Positions 1 to 12,411 are shown, numbered from the stretch's first letter. The stretch is DNA of 47,104 bases from Bacteroidia bacterium (GCA_030425425.1 JAUIAO010000048.1:1-47104), one strand, 5' to 3'. The notes: generated by a model from the letters alone, not told the origin. Program-made: numbers and translations.

Positions 1-440
1 CATTTAATGCTAAAATCAAAGCCCTAAGAGCTCAGTTTCGTGGAGTTAAAAGGGTATCATTCTTCTTATACAGACTATCCAAAATCTATGCATAGTACAA
101 TCACTCCACAGAAATATTGCTTGATCCCTATTTAACTCCTCGTAAATAGCCAAGGCTTTCAGGAAACCCTTCTTTCTTATAATGTTTTAAACTACAAGTC
201 GGAGTTTATCGCATTAAAATTTTCATCACACCACAATTTCAATTTTCAAGCATTTAGCAGAGCGCCAGCTGACGAATCAATAACAAATTGCCGCATCCAT
301 TGTAAATCTATTCAGACAAGGGCATTTCACACTTAATTACAAAATAATTTCAGAATTAGCGGAAGTTATAGATGTACATTTTACATTCTTTATCATACAT
401 TAATTAATTTGAGGTCAACTTTTAGGTAACAAAACTTAAT
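1..440. other. Gene-free leading stretch
   Basis: No reading frame with recognisable protein character was found on either strand, and no tRNA-like fold or repeat was noticed. The last ~100 bases are AT-rich and should hold the promoter of the lipoprotein gene at 441; a TTAATTTG near 405 is one base off the Bacteroidota -7 consensus TAnnTTTG, but no convincing -33 element accompanies it. Confidence 0.5.
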
Positions 441-839
441 ATGAGCAAAGCATTATTTATTCCACTGATCCTGTTCTTTATAAGTTGTTCTCCCAACAAA
501 AAAGCACAGAGTAATAGCACAGCGCTGAGTCTTGATGAGGTCGAAATTGGAAAAGATCAAACAGGTATTATCGGAACTATACAAAAGATAATTGACGATG
601 ATAAAGATTTTAAAATAAGCGTGCTGGTAGACTCAAGCCAGCAAGGTGGTACGTCAGGTCCGGCCATCAGCAAAGGTGCAAATATTGAAATTTTCGTTAC
701 TTCGATTTTCAGGAGACAATACCTGGAAAATACAGGAAATGAACTAAGAGACAACATCTCCGAAAATCAGAAAGCATTAATCATCATTACCCAAAATCAA
801 CTTAAGAAAACTTACAACCTGACTCACATTGTCCTTTAA
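441..839 (+). CDS. Small putative lipoprotein, unknown function
   Basis: A 132-residue protein with a short hydrophobic leader ending in a lipobox (FISC, Cys16), so it is probably anchored in the outer or inner membrane. The mature part is Ser/Lys-rich at first, then has beta-strand-like stretches such as KISVLVDSS. I do not recognise a family. It sits just upstream of, and slightly overlaps the longest frame of, the large secreted protein that follows; with the ATG at 850 the gap is 10 bases, so the two are probably co-transcribed. The protein could be an accessory factor for its neighbour, but this is only positional inference. Confidence 0.6.
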   Translation: MSKALFIPLILFFISCSPNKKAQSNSTALSLDEVEIGKDQTGIIGTIQKIIDDDKDFKISVLVDSSQQGGTSGPAISKGANIEIFVTSIFRRQYLENTGNELRDNISENQKALIIITQNQLKKTYNLTHIVL

Positions 840-849
840 AAGCCAAATA

Positions 850-3800
850 ATGAAAAAGTCTTCAATAGCAATAACGTCCATTTTACTTATCACAATAGGA
901 TATTTCGCCCTTTCATCAATCAGTTTTCCTGAAAAAGGAATTGGGGAATCAAATACAAGATTGGAAAGGATGAAGCAACGAAATGAGTACTTCTTTAACA
1001 AACTAAAAGACCCTCAAACCAATCAAATTCCATCGAACATCCGCTCTCAGGAATTAAAGTTTTCACAAGTTATTCTCAGACAAAGTCGAAATAAAAGAAT
1101 AAATAATGCTGTCAATTACGAATACAATGAGATTGGACCCGCGAACGTGGGGGGACGCACAAGAGCAATAGCACTCGATTCTAGAAATAGTAGTATCATA
1201 TTGGCCGGCGGGGTTTCAGGTGGAATCTGGAAATCCACAAACTCAGGTAAATCCTGGACTGCAAAACTTCCAGCCGGTGCTCATATGGGTATCACCTCTA
1301 TCGCACAAGATGCTGTAAATGCTGACATTTGGTATGCAACTACAGGAGAAATCAGCGAAGGAGGTAGTGCCAGTGGAAAAGGTTCTGGTTACAATCCATT
1401 TTTAGGAGCAGGCATTTACAAATCAATTGATAATGGAGAAAACTGGACATTATCATCGTATTCATTCACATCTAATGAATTTGATCAGGTTGAAACGGAC
1501 GATATTACAAATGAACAGATCGCGAGTGGGCTCACAAATCCGTTTATTTTGACTAGTAAGGTCATTACTCATGATTTTGATGGTAACTCTGCCGTATTTG
1601 TCGCAACACAATATAGTGGACTATGGGTATCAACAGACGGTGGATCTACTTTCTCGAAATTTGCCGCCGCATTAGTAAATGATGAAGACCCTACTTATTG
1701 TGATATTGTCATTGACCAAAATGATGTAATTACAGTATGGTTCGGCCCAACAGATTCAGCAAATAATGGTTTTTATAGATCCTATGATTCTGGCGAAACC
1801 TTTTTCGATGTTACCTCAGATCAATATCCAGCAATGGGTGATGATGCCAGAAACGTATTAGCTTTCGCTCCTTCAAACCCTGCTATTGTCTATTCATTTT
1901 TATACGATGGCACTAATTGGGATGGTTCCTCTCATTTATTCAAATATGACTTCACAACACTTGATGGAGGTGGTAGTTCTTTCGATGTAGAGGATCGCTC
2001 AGAAAACTTACCCACCTATGGACAAAGTATTTTTGGCGGATCTGAGGATTTTACGACACAAGGTGGTTATGACATGACGCTGGCCGTCCACCCAACAGAT
2101 GAAAATTTTGTAGTTCTTGGGTATGTCAACCTGATTAGGTCAGAAGATGGTTTTGAAACCGACCTACTGTCTGATCCCAAATTTTCATGGATAGGAGGAA
2201 ATGACAACCCTTGGTTATTGACAGAACAAATTTCGTTTGATGGGCTCCATCATGCAGATCAGCATATCGTATTATTCGACCCTAATGCTCCGAATACCTT
2301 ATACTCAGGGCACGATGGTGGTATTTCAAAAACTGCGGGCATAAAAGACAGTAGAATCACCTGGGAAAATCTGAACAATGATTACAATGTAACACAGTAT
2401 TACACCATTTCTGCGGGTATTTATGATGGTGATAGCTATGTATTGGGTGGAACTCAAGACAATGGTACTCCAGCCTTAGACCATAGTATTTTTGATGGCG
2501 CTCTTCTCAATTCAGAACTGGACATATCATCTGGTGATGGAGCATTTTGCTACGCTGGTAAGACTATAGCCTACGCCTCAGCACAAAATGGCAGTCTGGT
2601 TCCAATGGATCTGGAAAGTGGAAATCCCAGCCGATACGTTTATGGGTTTATTTCCAGAGATGATCTCAATACACTATTTATCCACCCGTTTGCCGTAGAC
2701 CCTAATGATGAGGGCACCCTATTTTATGGTTCGAATGGAGACGGTATTTTGGCCCGGAATACTGAGTTTGATGAAGCAATCGCCGCTTCAGATTATTCGA
2801 TAGCTGAGGATGGATGGTTTGATTTTGATCTGGGAGTAAATCTTCAGATAACAGCATTAAAAGTGACTGAAAAAAATCCATCTCACAAATTATACTTCGG
2901 AGGTTCTGTTGATGGTAGTCCGTTTCTTGCAAGCATGGAAAACGCGAATACAAGTGATGATGCCAATGACATTATTGAACTGGATGTATCTATGGTGCCT
3001 GATGGAGCATGGCTATCCGATATCGCCGTAAACCCATTCAATGGTGAAGAGATAATCCTTGTTTATTCCAATTATAACATCACAGGACTTTATTATTCAT
3101 CGGACGGTGGCGACAGCTTCAGTGCTATAGAAGGAAATCTTGGTGAAAATGATGATTCTGATACTGGTTATTCAGGTCCTTCCCTCCGAGCTGCTGAAAT
3201 AGTGCAGAATACCGATGGAGATAAAAAGTTTATTGTTGGTACCAGTATAGGCTTGTTTTCTACAAGTACTCTGAATGGCATGAACACAACCTGGACGAGT
3301 GAGACTTCCATGCTGGATAACCTGGTAATTGAAGATCTGTATTTAAGAGCAGATGATGGTGTACTTGCTGTAGGCACTCACGGCAGGGGTGCTTTCCTGG
3401 GTGAATTAAGTGGATCATCTACTAACAATTCGCCGAGCGTAGAAGATCAAACATTTACAGCCAACGAAGATATCAGCATCAGTACTGTCATCGACACTGT
3501 GGTTGCTTCTGATGTGGATGGGGACGATATCACTTTTGCCATAACAGGAAGTACTTTCGGCATTTTCCATCTAGATGAAAAAAGCGGCGAACTATCAATA
3601 ACCAACGAATTAGATTTTGAAACCACGTCGAATTACGAAATTGAAATTAGTGTAACGGACAATAAAAATGCTGTTACAGAGGCGAAAATCACAGTGAATG
3701 TTCTTGATGTGAATGAAGCACCTGATATTACTGACCTGACGGTGAGAATTGATGAAAATGCATCACTGGGTACGGAAGTGATTACTATGCAGGCTACAGA

Positions 3801-4245
3801 TCCGGAAAATGACGCAATCAGCTTTAGTATCATTTCTGGAAATACTGGGACAGCATTTGCGATAGATGAAAATACTGGAACGATTACGGTAGCAGCAGAA
3901 CTGGACTATGAAACTATCAAGAATTATGAATTAGAAGTAGCCGCATCTGACGCTGGCTCTTCGAATAGTGCATCAATTCTGATTTACATTAACAATATCA
4001 AAGAGACTGTCACGAAGGTAATACCAGAGGATTTAGAAGTATATCCTAATCCTGTCACTGATTACCTCACTATCAATTGGAGCGATTTTCAAGGCGCTCA
4101 ATTATCTGATCTGATGGGCAAAAAAATGATCGAATATTCAGGTAAGAAAATGCTCAACTTATCTGGTTTCAAGTCTGGTTTCTATGTTTTAACAATTAAG
4201 GATAATAAAGGAAGAACCGTAAAACATAAGGTCTTCAAGAAATAA
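850..4245 (+). CDS. Secreted sortilin/BNR-type beta-propeller protein with two cadherin-like domains and a T9SS type A tail
   Basis: About 1131 residues from the ATG at 850; a TTG at 829 would extend it by 7 residues, but the ATG gives a clean signal sequence (MKKSSIAITSILLITIGYF). Residues ~90-850 hold BNR/Asp-box-like repeats (SxDGGxTF type, e.g. STDGGSTF and SSDGGDSF) typical of VPS10/sortilin-like or sialidase-like propellers. Two cadherin-like domains follow (~858-1050), each with the LD[FY]E signature, and then a C-terminal type IX sorting domain beginning YPNPVTDYL and ending in basic residues. It is therefore exported by the gliding/T9SS machinery and probably attached to the surface. 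No catalytic function is evident; adhesion or glycan binding is a guess. A strong terminator follows at 4267. Confidence 0.85.
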   Translation: MKKSSIAITSILLITIGYFALSSISFPEKGIGESNTRLERMKQRNEYFFNKLKDPQTNQIPSNIRSQELKFSQVILRQSRNKRINNAVNYEYNEIGPANVGGRTRAIALDSRNSSIILAGGVSGGIWKSTNSGKSWTAKLPAGAHMGITSIAQDAVNADIWYATTGEISEGGSASGKGSGYNPFLGAGIYKSIDNGENWTLSSYSFTSNEFDQVETDDITNEQIASGLTNPFILTSKVITHDFDGNSAVFVATQYSGLWVSTDGGSTFSKFAAALVNDEDPTYCDIVIDQNDVITVWFGPTDSANNGFYRSYDSGETFFDVTSDQYPAMGDDARNVLAFAPSNPAIVYSFLYDGTNWDGSSHLFKYDFTTLDGGGSSFDVEDRSENLPTYGQSIFGGSEDFTTQGGYDMTLAVHPTDENFVVLGYVNLIRSEDGFETDLLSDPKFSWIGGNDNPWLLTEQISFDGLHHADQHIVLFDPNAPNTLYSGHDGGISKTAGIKDSRITWENLNNDYNVTQYYTISAGIYDGDSYVLGGTQDNGTPALDHSIFDGALLNSELDISSGDGAFCYAGKTIAYASAQNGSLVPMDLESGNPSRYVYGFISRDDLNTLFIHPFAVDPNDEGTLFYGSNGDGILARNTEFDEAIAASDYSIAEDGWFDFDLGVNLQITALKVTEKNPSHKLYFGGSVDGSPFLASMENANTSDDANDIIELDVSMVPDGAWLSDIAVNPFNGEEIILVYSNYNITGLYYSSDGGDSFSAIEGNLGENDDSDTGYSGPSLRAAEIVQNTDGDKKFIVGTSIGLFSTSTLNGMNTTWTSETSMLDNLVIEDLYLRADDGVLAVGTHGRGAFLGELSGSSTNNSPSVEDQTFTANEDISISTVIDTVVASDVDGDDITFAITGSTFGIFHLDEKSGELSITNELDFETTSNYEIEISVTDNKNAVTEAKITVNVLDVNEAPDITDLTVRIDENASLGTEVITMQATDPENDAISFSIISGNTGTAFAIDENTGTITVAAELDYETIKNYELEVAASDAGSSNSASILIYINNIKETVTKVIPEDLEVYPNPVTDYLTINWSDFQGAQLSDLMGKKMIEYSGKKMLNLSGFKSGFYVLTIKDNKGRTVKHKVFKK

Positions 4246-4266
4246 CCCAACCTTCTCAAAAACTTG

Positions 4267-4307
4267 AAATGCTTCCTTCTATTCGAAATAGTGGGAAGCA
4301 TTTTTTT
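4267..4307 (+). terminator. Rho-independent terminator
   Basis: A perfect 10-bp stem (AAATGCTTCC with GGAAGCATTT) encloses a 17-base loop that contains a further 5-bp stem (CTATT/AATAG). It is followed by seven T on the plus strand. It ends the propeller gene and lies in the convergent gap with the beta-galactosidase gene. Confidence 0.85.
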
Positions 4308-4326
4308 CAGAACTCATAAAAACATT

Positions 4327-7887
<3,561 letters not shown>

Positions 7888-8655
7888 ATGATCCTGAACT
7901 CATTCAAATTAGAAGGAAAAGTAGCACTGGTCACCGGATGCAAACGAGGCATTGGAAAAGCCATAGCGGAAGGTCTTGCGGAGGCCGGAGCAGACATCAT
8001 CGGTGTATCTGCATCTTTAGAATTAGAAGGCAGTGATGTTGAAAAAAGCGTAAGAGAAAGAGGTCGCAATTTCAAGGCTTACCAGTGTGATTTTTCAGAT
8101 AGAAAAAGCTTATACAGTTTTATCGAGCAAGCCAAAGCGGACAACCCACAGATTGACATTTTGATCAATAATGCAGGCACTATTCTTAGGAAGCCAGCCG
8201 CTGAGCATCCGGACGAATACTGGGATCAGGTAATCGAGGTAAACCTCAACAGCCAGTTCATCCTTTCGAGAGAATTTGGCAAAGACATGGTAGAAAGAGG
8301 CAGTGGGAAGATCATATTCACAGCATCTCTATTGACATTTCAGGGAGGAATCACCGTACCGGGTTATGCTGCTAGTAAAGGTGCGATTGGTCAGTTGACC
8401 ATGGCACTTTCTAACGAGTGGGCAAGCAAAGGTGTGAATGTGAATGCCATTGCGCCAGGATACATCGCCACTGACAATACCAAAGCATTGCGAGAAGATC
8501 CTGACAGGAGCACGTCAATTCTCTCGAGAATACCGCAAGGCAGATGGGGAAATCCCGAAGATTTTGCTGGACCGGCTGTGTTCCTCGCAAGTGAAGCTGC
8601 TAGCTACATGAACGGACATGTGATGGTAGTAGATGGCGGATGGATGGGACGATAA
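7888..8655 (+). CDS. kduD: SDR oxidoreductase, KduD-like (2-dehydro-3-deoxy-D-gluconate 5-dehydrogenase / DEH reductase)
   Basis: A 255-residue short-chain dehydrogenase. The NAD(P)-binding motif TGCKRGIG starts at residue 16, NNAG follows near 94, and the catalytic set is Ser147, Tyr160 and Lys164 (YAASK). The C-terminus (VDGGWMGR) is typical of the KduD/2-deoxygluconate dehydrogenase subgroup. Family members interconvert 2,5-diketo-3-deoxygluconate and KDG, and related marine enzymes reduce the alginate product DEH to KDG. The downstream KDG kinase and KDPG aldolase fit either role. The exact substrate (pectin, alginate or another uronate) cannot be told from sequence, and kduI, kdgF or lyase genes are absent from the window. 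Confidence 0.85.
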   Translation: MILNSFKLEGKVALVTGCKRGIGKAIAEGLAEAGADIIGVSASLELEGSDVEKSVRERGRNFKAYQCDFSDRKSLYSFIEQAKADNPQIDILINNAGTILRKPAAEHPDEYWDQVIEVNLNSQFILSREFGKDMVERGSGKIIFTASLLTFQGGITVPGYAASKGAIGQLTMALSNEWASKGVNVNAIAPGYIATDNTKALREDPDRSTSILSRIPQGRWGNPEDFAGPAVFLASEAASYMNGHVMVVDGGWMGR

Positions 8656-8737
8656 TTGGTTATTGGTTATTGGTTATTGGTTATTGGTTATTGGTTATTG
8701 GTTATTGGTTATTGGTTATTGGTTATTGGTTATTGGT
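8656..8737. repeat. Heptanucleotide tandem repeat (TTGGTTA), 11 copies plus a partial
   Basis: Eleven perfect copies of TTGGTTA and a partial twelfth begin on the base after the kduD stop codon and fill most of the gap before kdgK. With a unit of 7, copy-number slippage would change the kduD-kdgK spacing. Degenerate relatives of the unit occur at 9831-9865, 10265-10298 and 16178-16281. Confidence 0.95.
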
Positions 8738-8773
8738 AAGAAAATAGATTTATAAAAGACATATAATAGAAAG

Positions 8774-9820
8774 ATGAAAAAAGTAGTAACATTCGGTGAG
8801 ATCATGCTGAGGTTGGCACCTCAGGGATTTTTGAGATTTTCTCAGGCAAATAATTTTGATGTTGTATATGGTGGTGGTGAATCCAACGTAGCAGTATCAC
8901 TTGCCAACTATGGAGTGCCAGTAGATTTCGTCACACGTTTACCAAAAAACGACATTGGTGAGTGTGCGATGATGGAAATGCGTAAGCGTGGCGTGAATTG
9001 CGAAAACATCGTTTGGGGTGGAGATAGATTAGGAATCTACTTCCTGGAAACAGGTGCCGTTTCACGAGGTAGTAAAGTAGTATATGACAGAGCGCACTCT
9101 GCAATGTCTGAGATTGAGCCAGGCATGGTAAACTGGAAAGAAGTTTTCAAAGATGCGGCGTGGTTCCACTGGACTGGTATCACTCCAGCGATTTCTCAGA
9201 GCTCTGCTGATGCATGTCTTGAGGCGGTGAAAGTAGCTAGCGAAATGGGATTGACTATTTCTACTGACTTGAACTACAGAGCTAAGCTTTGGAAATACTG
9301 CTCTGCTGAGAAAAGAGAGGAAATTATGACTGAGTTAACTTCTCATTGTGATATCGTGCTCGGTAACGAAGAAGATGCAGAAATGCACTTCCACATCAAA
9401 CCAGAAGGTATTTCTGTGCAGACTGAAGGTCACAATGTAAAAGCTGAGGCTTTCCTTTCTGTTTGTCAGCAGATGATGGAAAAATTTCCGAAAGCAAAGA
9501 AAGTAATCACTACGCTGAGAGGATCTATCTCAGCATCTCACAACACGTGGGCTGGAGTGCTATATGATGGTAAGAAAATGTACGACACTCGTCAGTACCA
9601 AATCACAGATATTGTGGACCGTGTAGGTGGTGGAGACTCATTCATGGGTGGATTGATCTACGGATTATTGAAATACCCTGAAGACGATCAGAACGCATTA
9701 GACTTTGCAGTGGCAGCTTCATGCTTGAAACATACTATCAAAGGTGACGCCAACCTGGTGACAGTTTCTGAAGTGGAGAAATTGATGGGTGGTGATGCTT
9801 CCGGACGAGTAGCGCGTTAA
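8774..9820 (+). CDS. kdgK: 2-keto-3-deoxygluconate kinase (PfkB family)
   Basis: Phosphorylates KDG to KDPG with ATP. It has 348 residues, the expected size. The N-terminal substrate-binding motif is GGGESNVAVSLANYG, and the C-terminal PfkB signature DRVGGGDSF contains the catalytic base Asp288. The small GGGD variant of the GAGD anion hole is normal for the family. It is second in the KDG operon after kduD, separated by the heptamer repeat array, and is followed by the four-helix-bundle insert and kdgA. Confidence is high because both neighbours catalyse adjacent steps. Confidence 0.92.
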   Translation: MKKVVTFGEIMLRLAPQGFLRFSQANNFDVVYGGGESNVAVSLANYGVPVDFVTRLPKNDIGECAMMEMRKRGVNCENIVWGGDRLGIYFLETGAVSRGSKVVYDRAHSAMSEIEPGMVNWKEVFKDAAWFHWTGITPAISQSSADACLEAVKVASEMGLTISTDLNYRAKLWKYCSAEKREEIMTELTSHCDIVLGNEEDAEMHFHIKPEGISVQTEGHNVKAEAFLSVCQQMMEKFPKAKKVITTLRGSISASHNTWAGVLYDGKKMYDTRQYQITDIVDRVGGGDSFMGGLIYGLLKYPEDDQNALDFAVAASCLKHTIKGDANLVTVSEVEKLMGGDASGRVAR

Positions 9821-9830
9821 TTGTTAATAA

Positions 9831-9865
9831 GTTATTGGGTTATTGGGTTAATGGGTTATTTATTG
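9831..9865 (+). repeat. GTTATTGG repeat arm, left side of four-helix-bundle gene
   Basis: Three 8-base units (GTTATTGG, GTTATTGG, GTTAATGG) and a degenerate fourth follow the kdgK stop. Bases 9830-9844 (AGTTATTGGGTTATT) are an exact reverse complement of 10265-10279, so this arm forms one side of a 15-bp inverted repeat bracketing the gene at 9964. Confidence 0.85.
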
Positions 9866-9963
9866 ATTTAAATTCAACATAACTAATTCATTTACCCATA
9901 CACTCATTCGAAGATTTAGAAGTTTGGAAAGAAGCTGTAAGGCTTAGAAAACTGATTAAAGAA

Positions 9964-10269
9964 TTGACACAATATTTTCCATCAGAAGAGAAATACAGAT
10001 TGACAGACCAATTGTTCAGATCAAGCAGGTCTATTTCAGCCAATATCGCTGAGGGATTTGGAAGATTCCACTATCAGGAAAATATTCAATTCTGCAGACA
10101 AGCCAGAGGATCCTTATCTGAAACTTTAGATCATATGATTTGTGCTAATGATGAAGGATTAATAAATGGAGAACAATTGAACATTTTTCGATCACAATAT
10201 GAAAAATGCCTCAAACTTCTGAATGGATATATTTCATATCTTCAGCGAGCCAAAACAAACACTAAATAA
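9964..10269 (+). CDS. Four-helix-bundle protein (S23/IVP family, Avd-related fold), start codon unclear
   Basis: The body matches the 23S-rRNA intervening-sequence protein family: FRSSRSISANIAEGFGR and CRQARGSLSETLDH are its hallmark segments. From TTG 9964 it would have 101 residues, but the conserved N-terminus is encoded upstream in the same frame: HSFEDLEVWKEAVRL begins at 9901, preceded by ATA (9898) where related proteins have their initiator Met. No ATG, GTG or TTG lies between the in-frame stop at 9880 and 9964. So the gene either starts at a rare codon, has lost its start by an ATG-to-ATA change, or makes an N-truncated protein. It sits inside the kdgK-kdgA gap, flanked by inverted repeat arms, which suggests insertion as a unit. 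Function is unknown; relatives pentamerise and include the accessory protein of diversity-generating retroelements. Confidence 0.75.
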   Translation: MTQYFPSEEKYRLTDQLFRSSRSISANIAEGFGRFHYQENIQFCRQARGSLSETLDHMICANDEGLINGEQLNIFRSQYEKCLKLLNGYISYLQRAKTNTK

Positions 10270-10298
10270 CCCAATAACTAATCACTTAATAACCAAAT
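10265..10298 (-). repeat. CCAATAAC repeat arm, right side of four-helix-bundle gene
   Basis: Bases 10265-10279 (AATAACCCAATAACT) are the exact reverse complement of 9830-9844, and further degenerate TTAATAACCAAAT units follow up to the kdgA start. The repeat overlaps the stop codon of the four-helix-bundle gene. Confidence 0.85.
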
Positions 10299-10304
10299 AA
10301 AAAA

Positions 10305-10976
10305 ATGGCAAGATTTTCAAGAATAGATGTAGCGCTGAAGATGAAAGAAACAGGTATGGTACCTGTATTCTACAATAGCGACCTGGAGCTTTGCAAAAGT
10401 GTAGTCAAAGCATGTTATGACGGGGGGGTAAGAGTCTTCGAATTCACCAACCGTGGAGATTTCGCTCACGAGGTATTCGGAGAGCTTGTAAAATGGGCAG
10501 CTAAAGAAACTCCTGAAATGATTTTGGGAGTTGGTTCTATCATCGATGGACCTACAACAGCTTTGTACCTGCAATTGGGTGCCAACTTCATTGTATCTCC
10601 GATTATGGATGAAGAAATGGCTAAGATTTGCAACAAACGCAAAGTTGCATGGAGTCCTGGATGTGGTTCCGTTACGGAAATCGTAAAAGCTCACGAATTG
10701 GGATCAGAAGTAGTAAAAATCTTCCCTGGTTCTCAAGTAGGTGGTCCAGCATTCGTGAAAGGTGTGAAAGGTCCTTTCCCTTACGCGAGCATCATGCCAA
10801 CTGGAGGTGTTTCTCCAGACGAAGCTAACCTGAAAGGCTGGATCGAAGCAGGAGTACATTGTGTAGGAATGGGATCGCAATTGTTCCCTAAAGAAGTGCT
10901 AGTCAACAAAGACTTTGCAGCTATCACAGCAAAATGTGCAGAGGCTTTGGATATCATCAAGAGACTAAGAAACTGA
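10305..10976 (+). CDS. eda: KDPG aldolase / 4-hydroxy-2-oxoglutarate aldolase
   Basis: Splits 2-keto-3-deoxy-6-phosphogluconate into pyruvate and glyceraldehyde 3-phosphate. The 223-residue TIM barrel has FEFTNRGDFAHEVF (position of the Eda-type Glu/Arg region), GVGSIIDGPTTA, and the Schiff-base lysine as Lys138 in VVKIFPG, followed by the phosphate-binding MPTGGVSPDEANL. It is downstream of kdgK with the four-helix-bundle insert between, and 39 bases upstream of the transporter. The final enzyme of the KDG route, it is expected to be co-regulated with kduD and kdgK. Confidence 0.92.
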   Translation: MARFSRIDVALKMKETGMVPVFYNSDLELCKSVVKACYDGGVRVFEFTNRGDFAHEVFGELVKWAAKETPEMILGVGSIIDGPTTALYLQLGANFIVSPIMDEEMAKICNKRKVAWSPGCGSVTEIVKAHELGSEVVKIFPGSQVGGPAFVKGVKGPFPYASIMPTGGVSPDEANLKGWIEAGVHCVGMGSQLFPKEVLVNKDFAAITAKCAEALDIIKRLRN

Positions 10977-11015
10977 TTAAATAAATTTAACAGATAAACC
11001 TAAACTGAATTTAAT

Positions 11016-12323
11016 ATGAGTAATCCAAATCCAGTAGGAAAGTATCGATTCAGGATACTTGCCCTGCTTATTTACGCCACTACCATCAACTACTTCGATA
11101 GGAGTCTAATTGGTGTTTTGGCACCAATACTTGAGGATATGTTTGGCTGGACCAATAATGACTATGCCAACATTATGATCGCCTTTAAGGTAGCCTATGC
11201 GATAGGTATGCTAACTATGGGTGGAATCATCGATAGATTGGGAACTAAAAATGGATACACACTTGCTATTGGTATTTGGAGTTTATTCGGAATGCTACAC
11301 GCTGCTGTTAGACCTGCATTTAGTATTATTGGATTCAGTTTAGCACGTTTCGGACTTGGTTTTGGTGAATCTGGCCACTTTCCGGCTGCTCAGAAAACTG
11401 TTGCGGAATGGTTCCCGAAAAAGGAAAGAGCTTTTGCTACAGGATTATACAATGCTGCCACCAGTATCGGAGCTATTGCTGCTCCGTTTATCGTAGCTTG
11501 GATAGTAGATGGAGCTACCGGTGCAGGCTGGCAAATACCATTTCTTATTACGGGTGTACTTAGTACAATCTGGGTGATTTTATGGAGAAAAATTTATACC
11601 AAACCGGAGGAAAACAAAACACTATCCAAGGAAGAATTAGATTATATAGAAAGTGATTCATCCGGAACTCCAGAAAGCACAGAGAAATTGGCATGGGCCA
11701 AAGTACTTCCAAAAAGACAAACATGGGCATTTGCAGCTGCAAAGCTAACGGATGCTGTTTGGTGGTTTTACTTATTCTGGGGTGCAAAATTCCTTTTCGA
11801 CACCTTCGATGTAAAGCTAAAGGATATCGGATGGCCGTTTTTTATCATGTACATGCTTGCCGATGGAGGAAGTATCGTAGGAGGATGGATTTCAGGCGCT
11901 TTCATGAACAAAGGTTGGTCCATCAATAAAGCCAGAAAAATGACCTTATTGATTTGTGCTATTCTGATTTTACCAGTGAGTTATGTTGCTATCACGGACA
12001 ACAAATGGCTGGCAGTTGTTTTGATTGGTATTGGAGCAGCAGGTCATCAGGCATGGTCAGCAAATATTTTCACATTAGTATCTGATGTTTTCCCTAAAAA
12101 AGCCGTGGCTTCAGTGACAGGAATAGGAGGCATGATGGGTGCAGTAGCTGGTATAGTTGGAGACAAATTATTAGGATCTGTTTTAGACCAAGCTGGTAAC
12201 TCAGGTTATTTCTGGGCATTTATGATAGCAGGTTCTTGTTACCTGATCATTTTAGGAATTATTCACGTATTAATGCCGAAAATGACTCCACTGGACGATA
12301 ATCTTGAATTAGTAAAAGAATAA
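11016..12323 (+). CDS. MFS transporter, hexuronate type (ExuT/ACS family)
   Basis: A 435-residue, 12-helix major facilitator. The N-terminal half has the family-typical NYFDRSLIGVLAPIL and GGIIDRLGTK (loop 2-3 signature), and helix 4 has RFGLGFGESGHFPAAQK, which is diagnostic of the anion:cation symporter group to which ExuT and gluconate transporters belong. Placement behind kduD, kdgK and kdgA supports import of a hexuronate, KDG or an unsaturated uronate across the inner membrane. The exact solute is inferred. A hairpin terminator at 12351 closes the operon. Confidence 0.85.
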   Translation: MSNPNPVGKYRFRILALLIYATTINYFDRSLIGVLAPILEDMFGWTNNDYANIMIAFKVAYAIGMLTMGGIIDRLGTKNGYTLAIGIWSLFGMLHAAVRPAFSIIGFSLARFGLGFGESGHFPAAQKTVAEWFPKKERAFATGLYNAATSIGAIAAPFIVAWIVDGATGAGWQIPFLITGVLSTIWVILWRKIYTKPEENKTLSKEELDYIESDSSGTPESTEKLAWAKVLPKRQTWAFAAAKLTDAVWWFYLFWGAKFLFDTFDVKLKDIGWPFFIMYMLADGGSIVGGWISGAFMNKGWSINKARKMTLLICAILILPVSYVAITDNKWLAVVLIGIGAAGHQAWSANIFTLVSDVFPKKAVASVTGIGGMMGAVAGIVGDKLLGSVLDQAGNSGYFWAFMIAGSCYLIILGIIHVLMPKMTPLDDNLELVKE

Positions 12324-12350
12324 AAAGTTAGCTTCAATAATTGTGTATGG

Positions 12351-12381
12351 GGGTGTGCAAGCAATTGCATGCCCTTTTTTT
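12351..12381 (+). terminator. Rho-independent terminator after the KDG operon
   Basis: GGGTGTGCA (12351-12359) pairs with TGCATGCCC (12366-12374) through 9 bp, including two G-U pairs, around a six-base loop, then seven T follow. Confidence 0.85.
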
Positions 12382-12411
12382 GTATCTTTTGGTTTTTGAT
12401 ATAGAAAACTA

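Noticed and set aside
829-849. TTG start that adds 7 residues to the propeller protein
   Set aside because: The ATG at 850 gives a typical signal peptide and avoids overlap with the upstream gene.
8656-8737. CRISPR-like array
   Set aside because: The unit is 7 bases with no spacers, so it is a simple tandem repeat.
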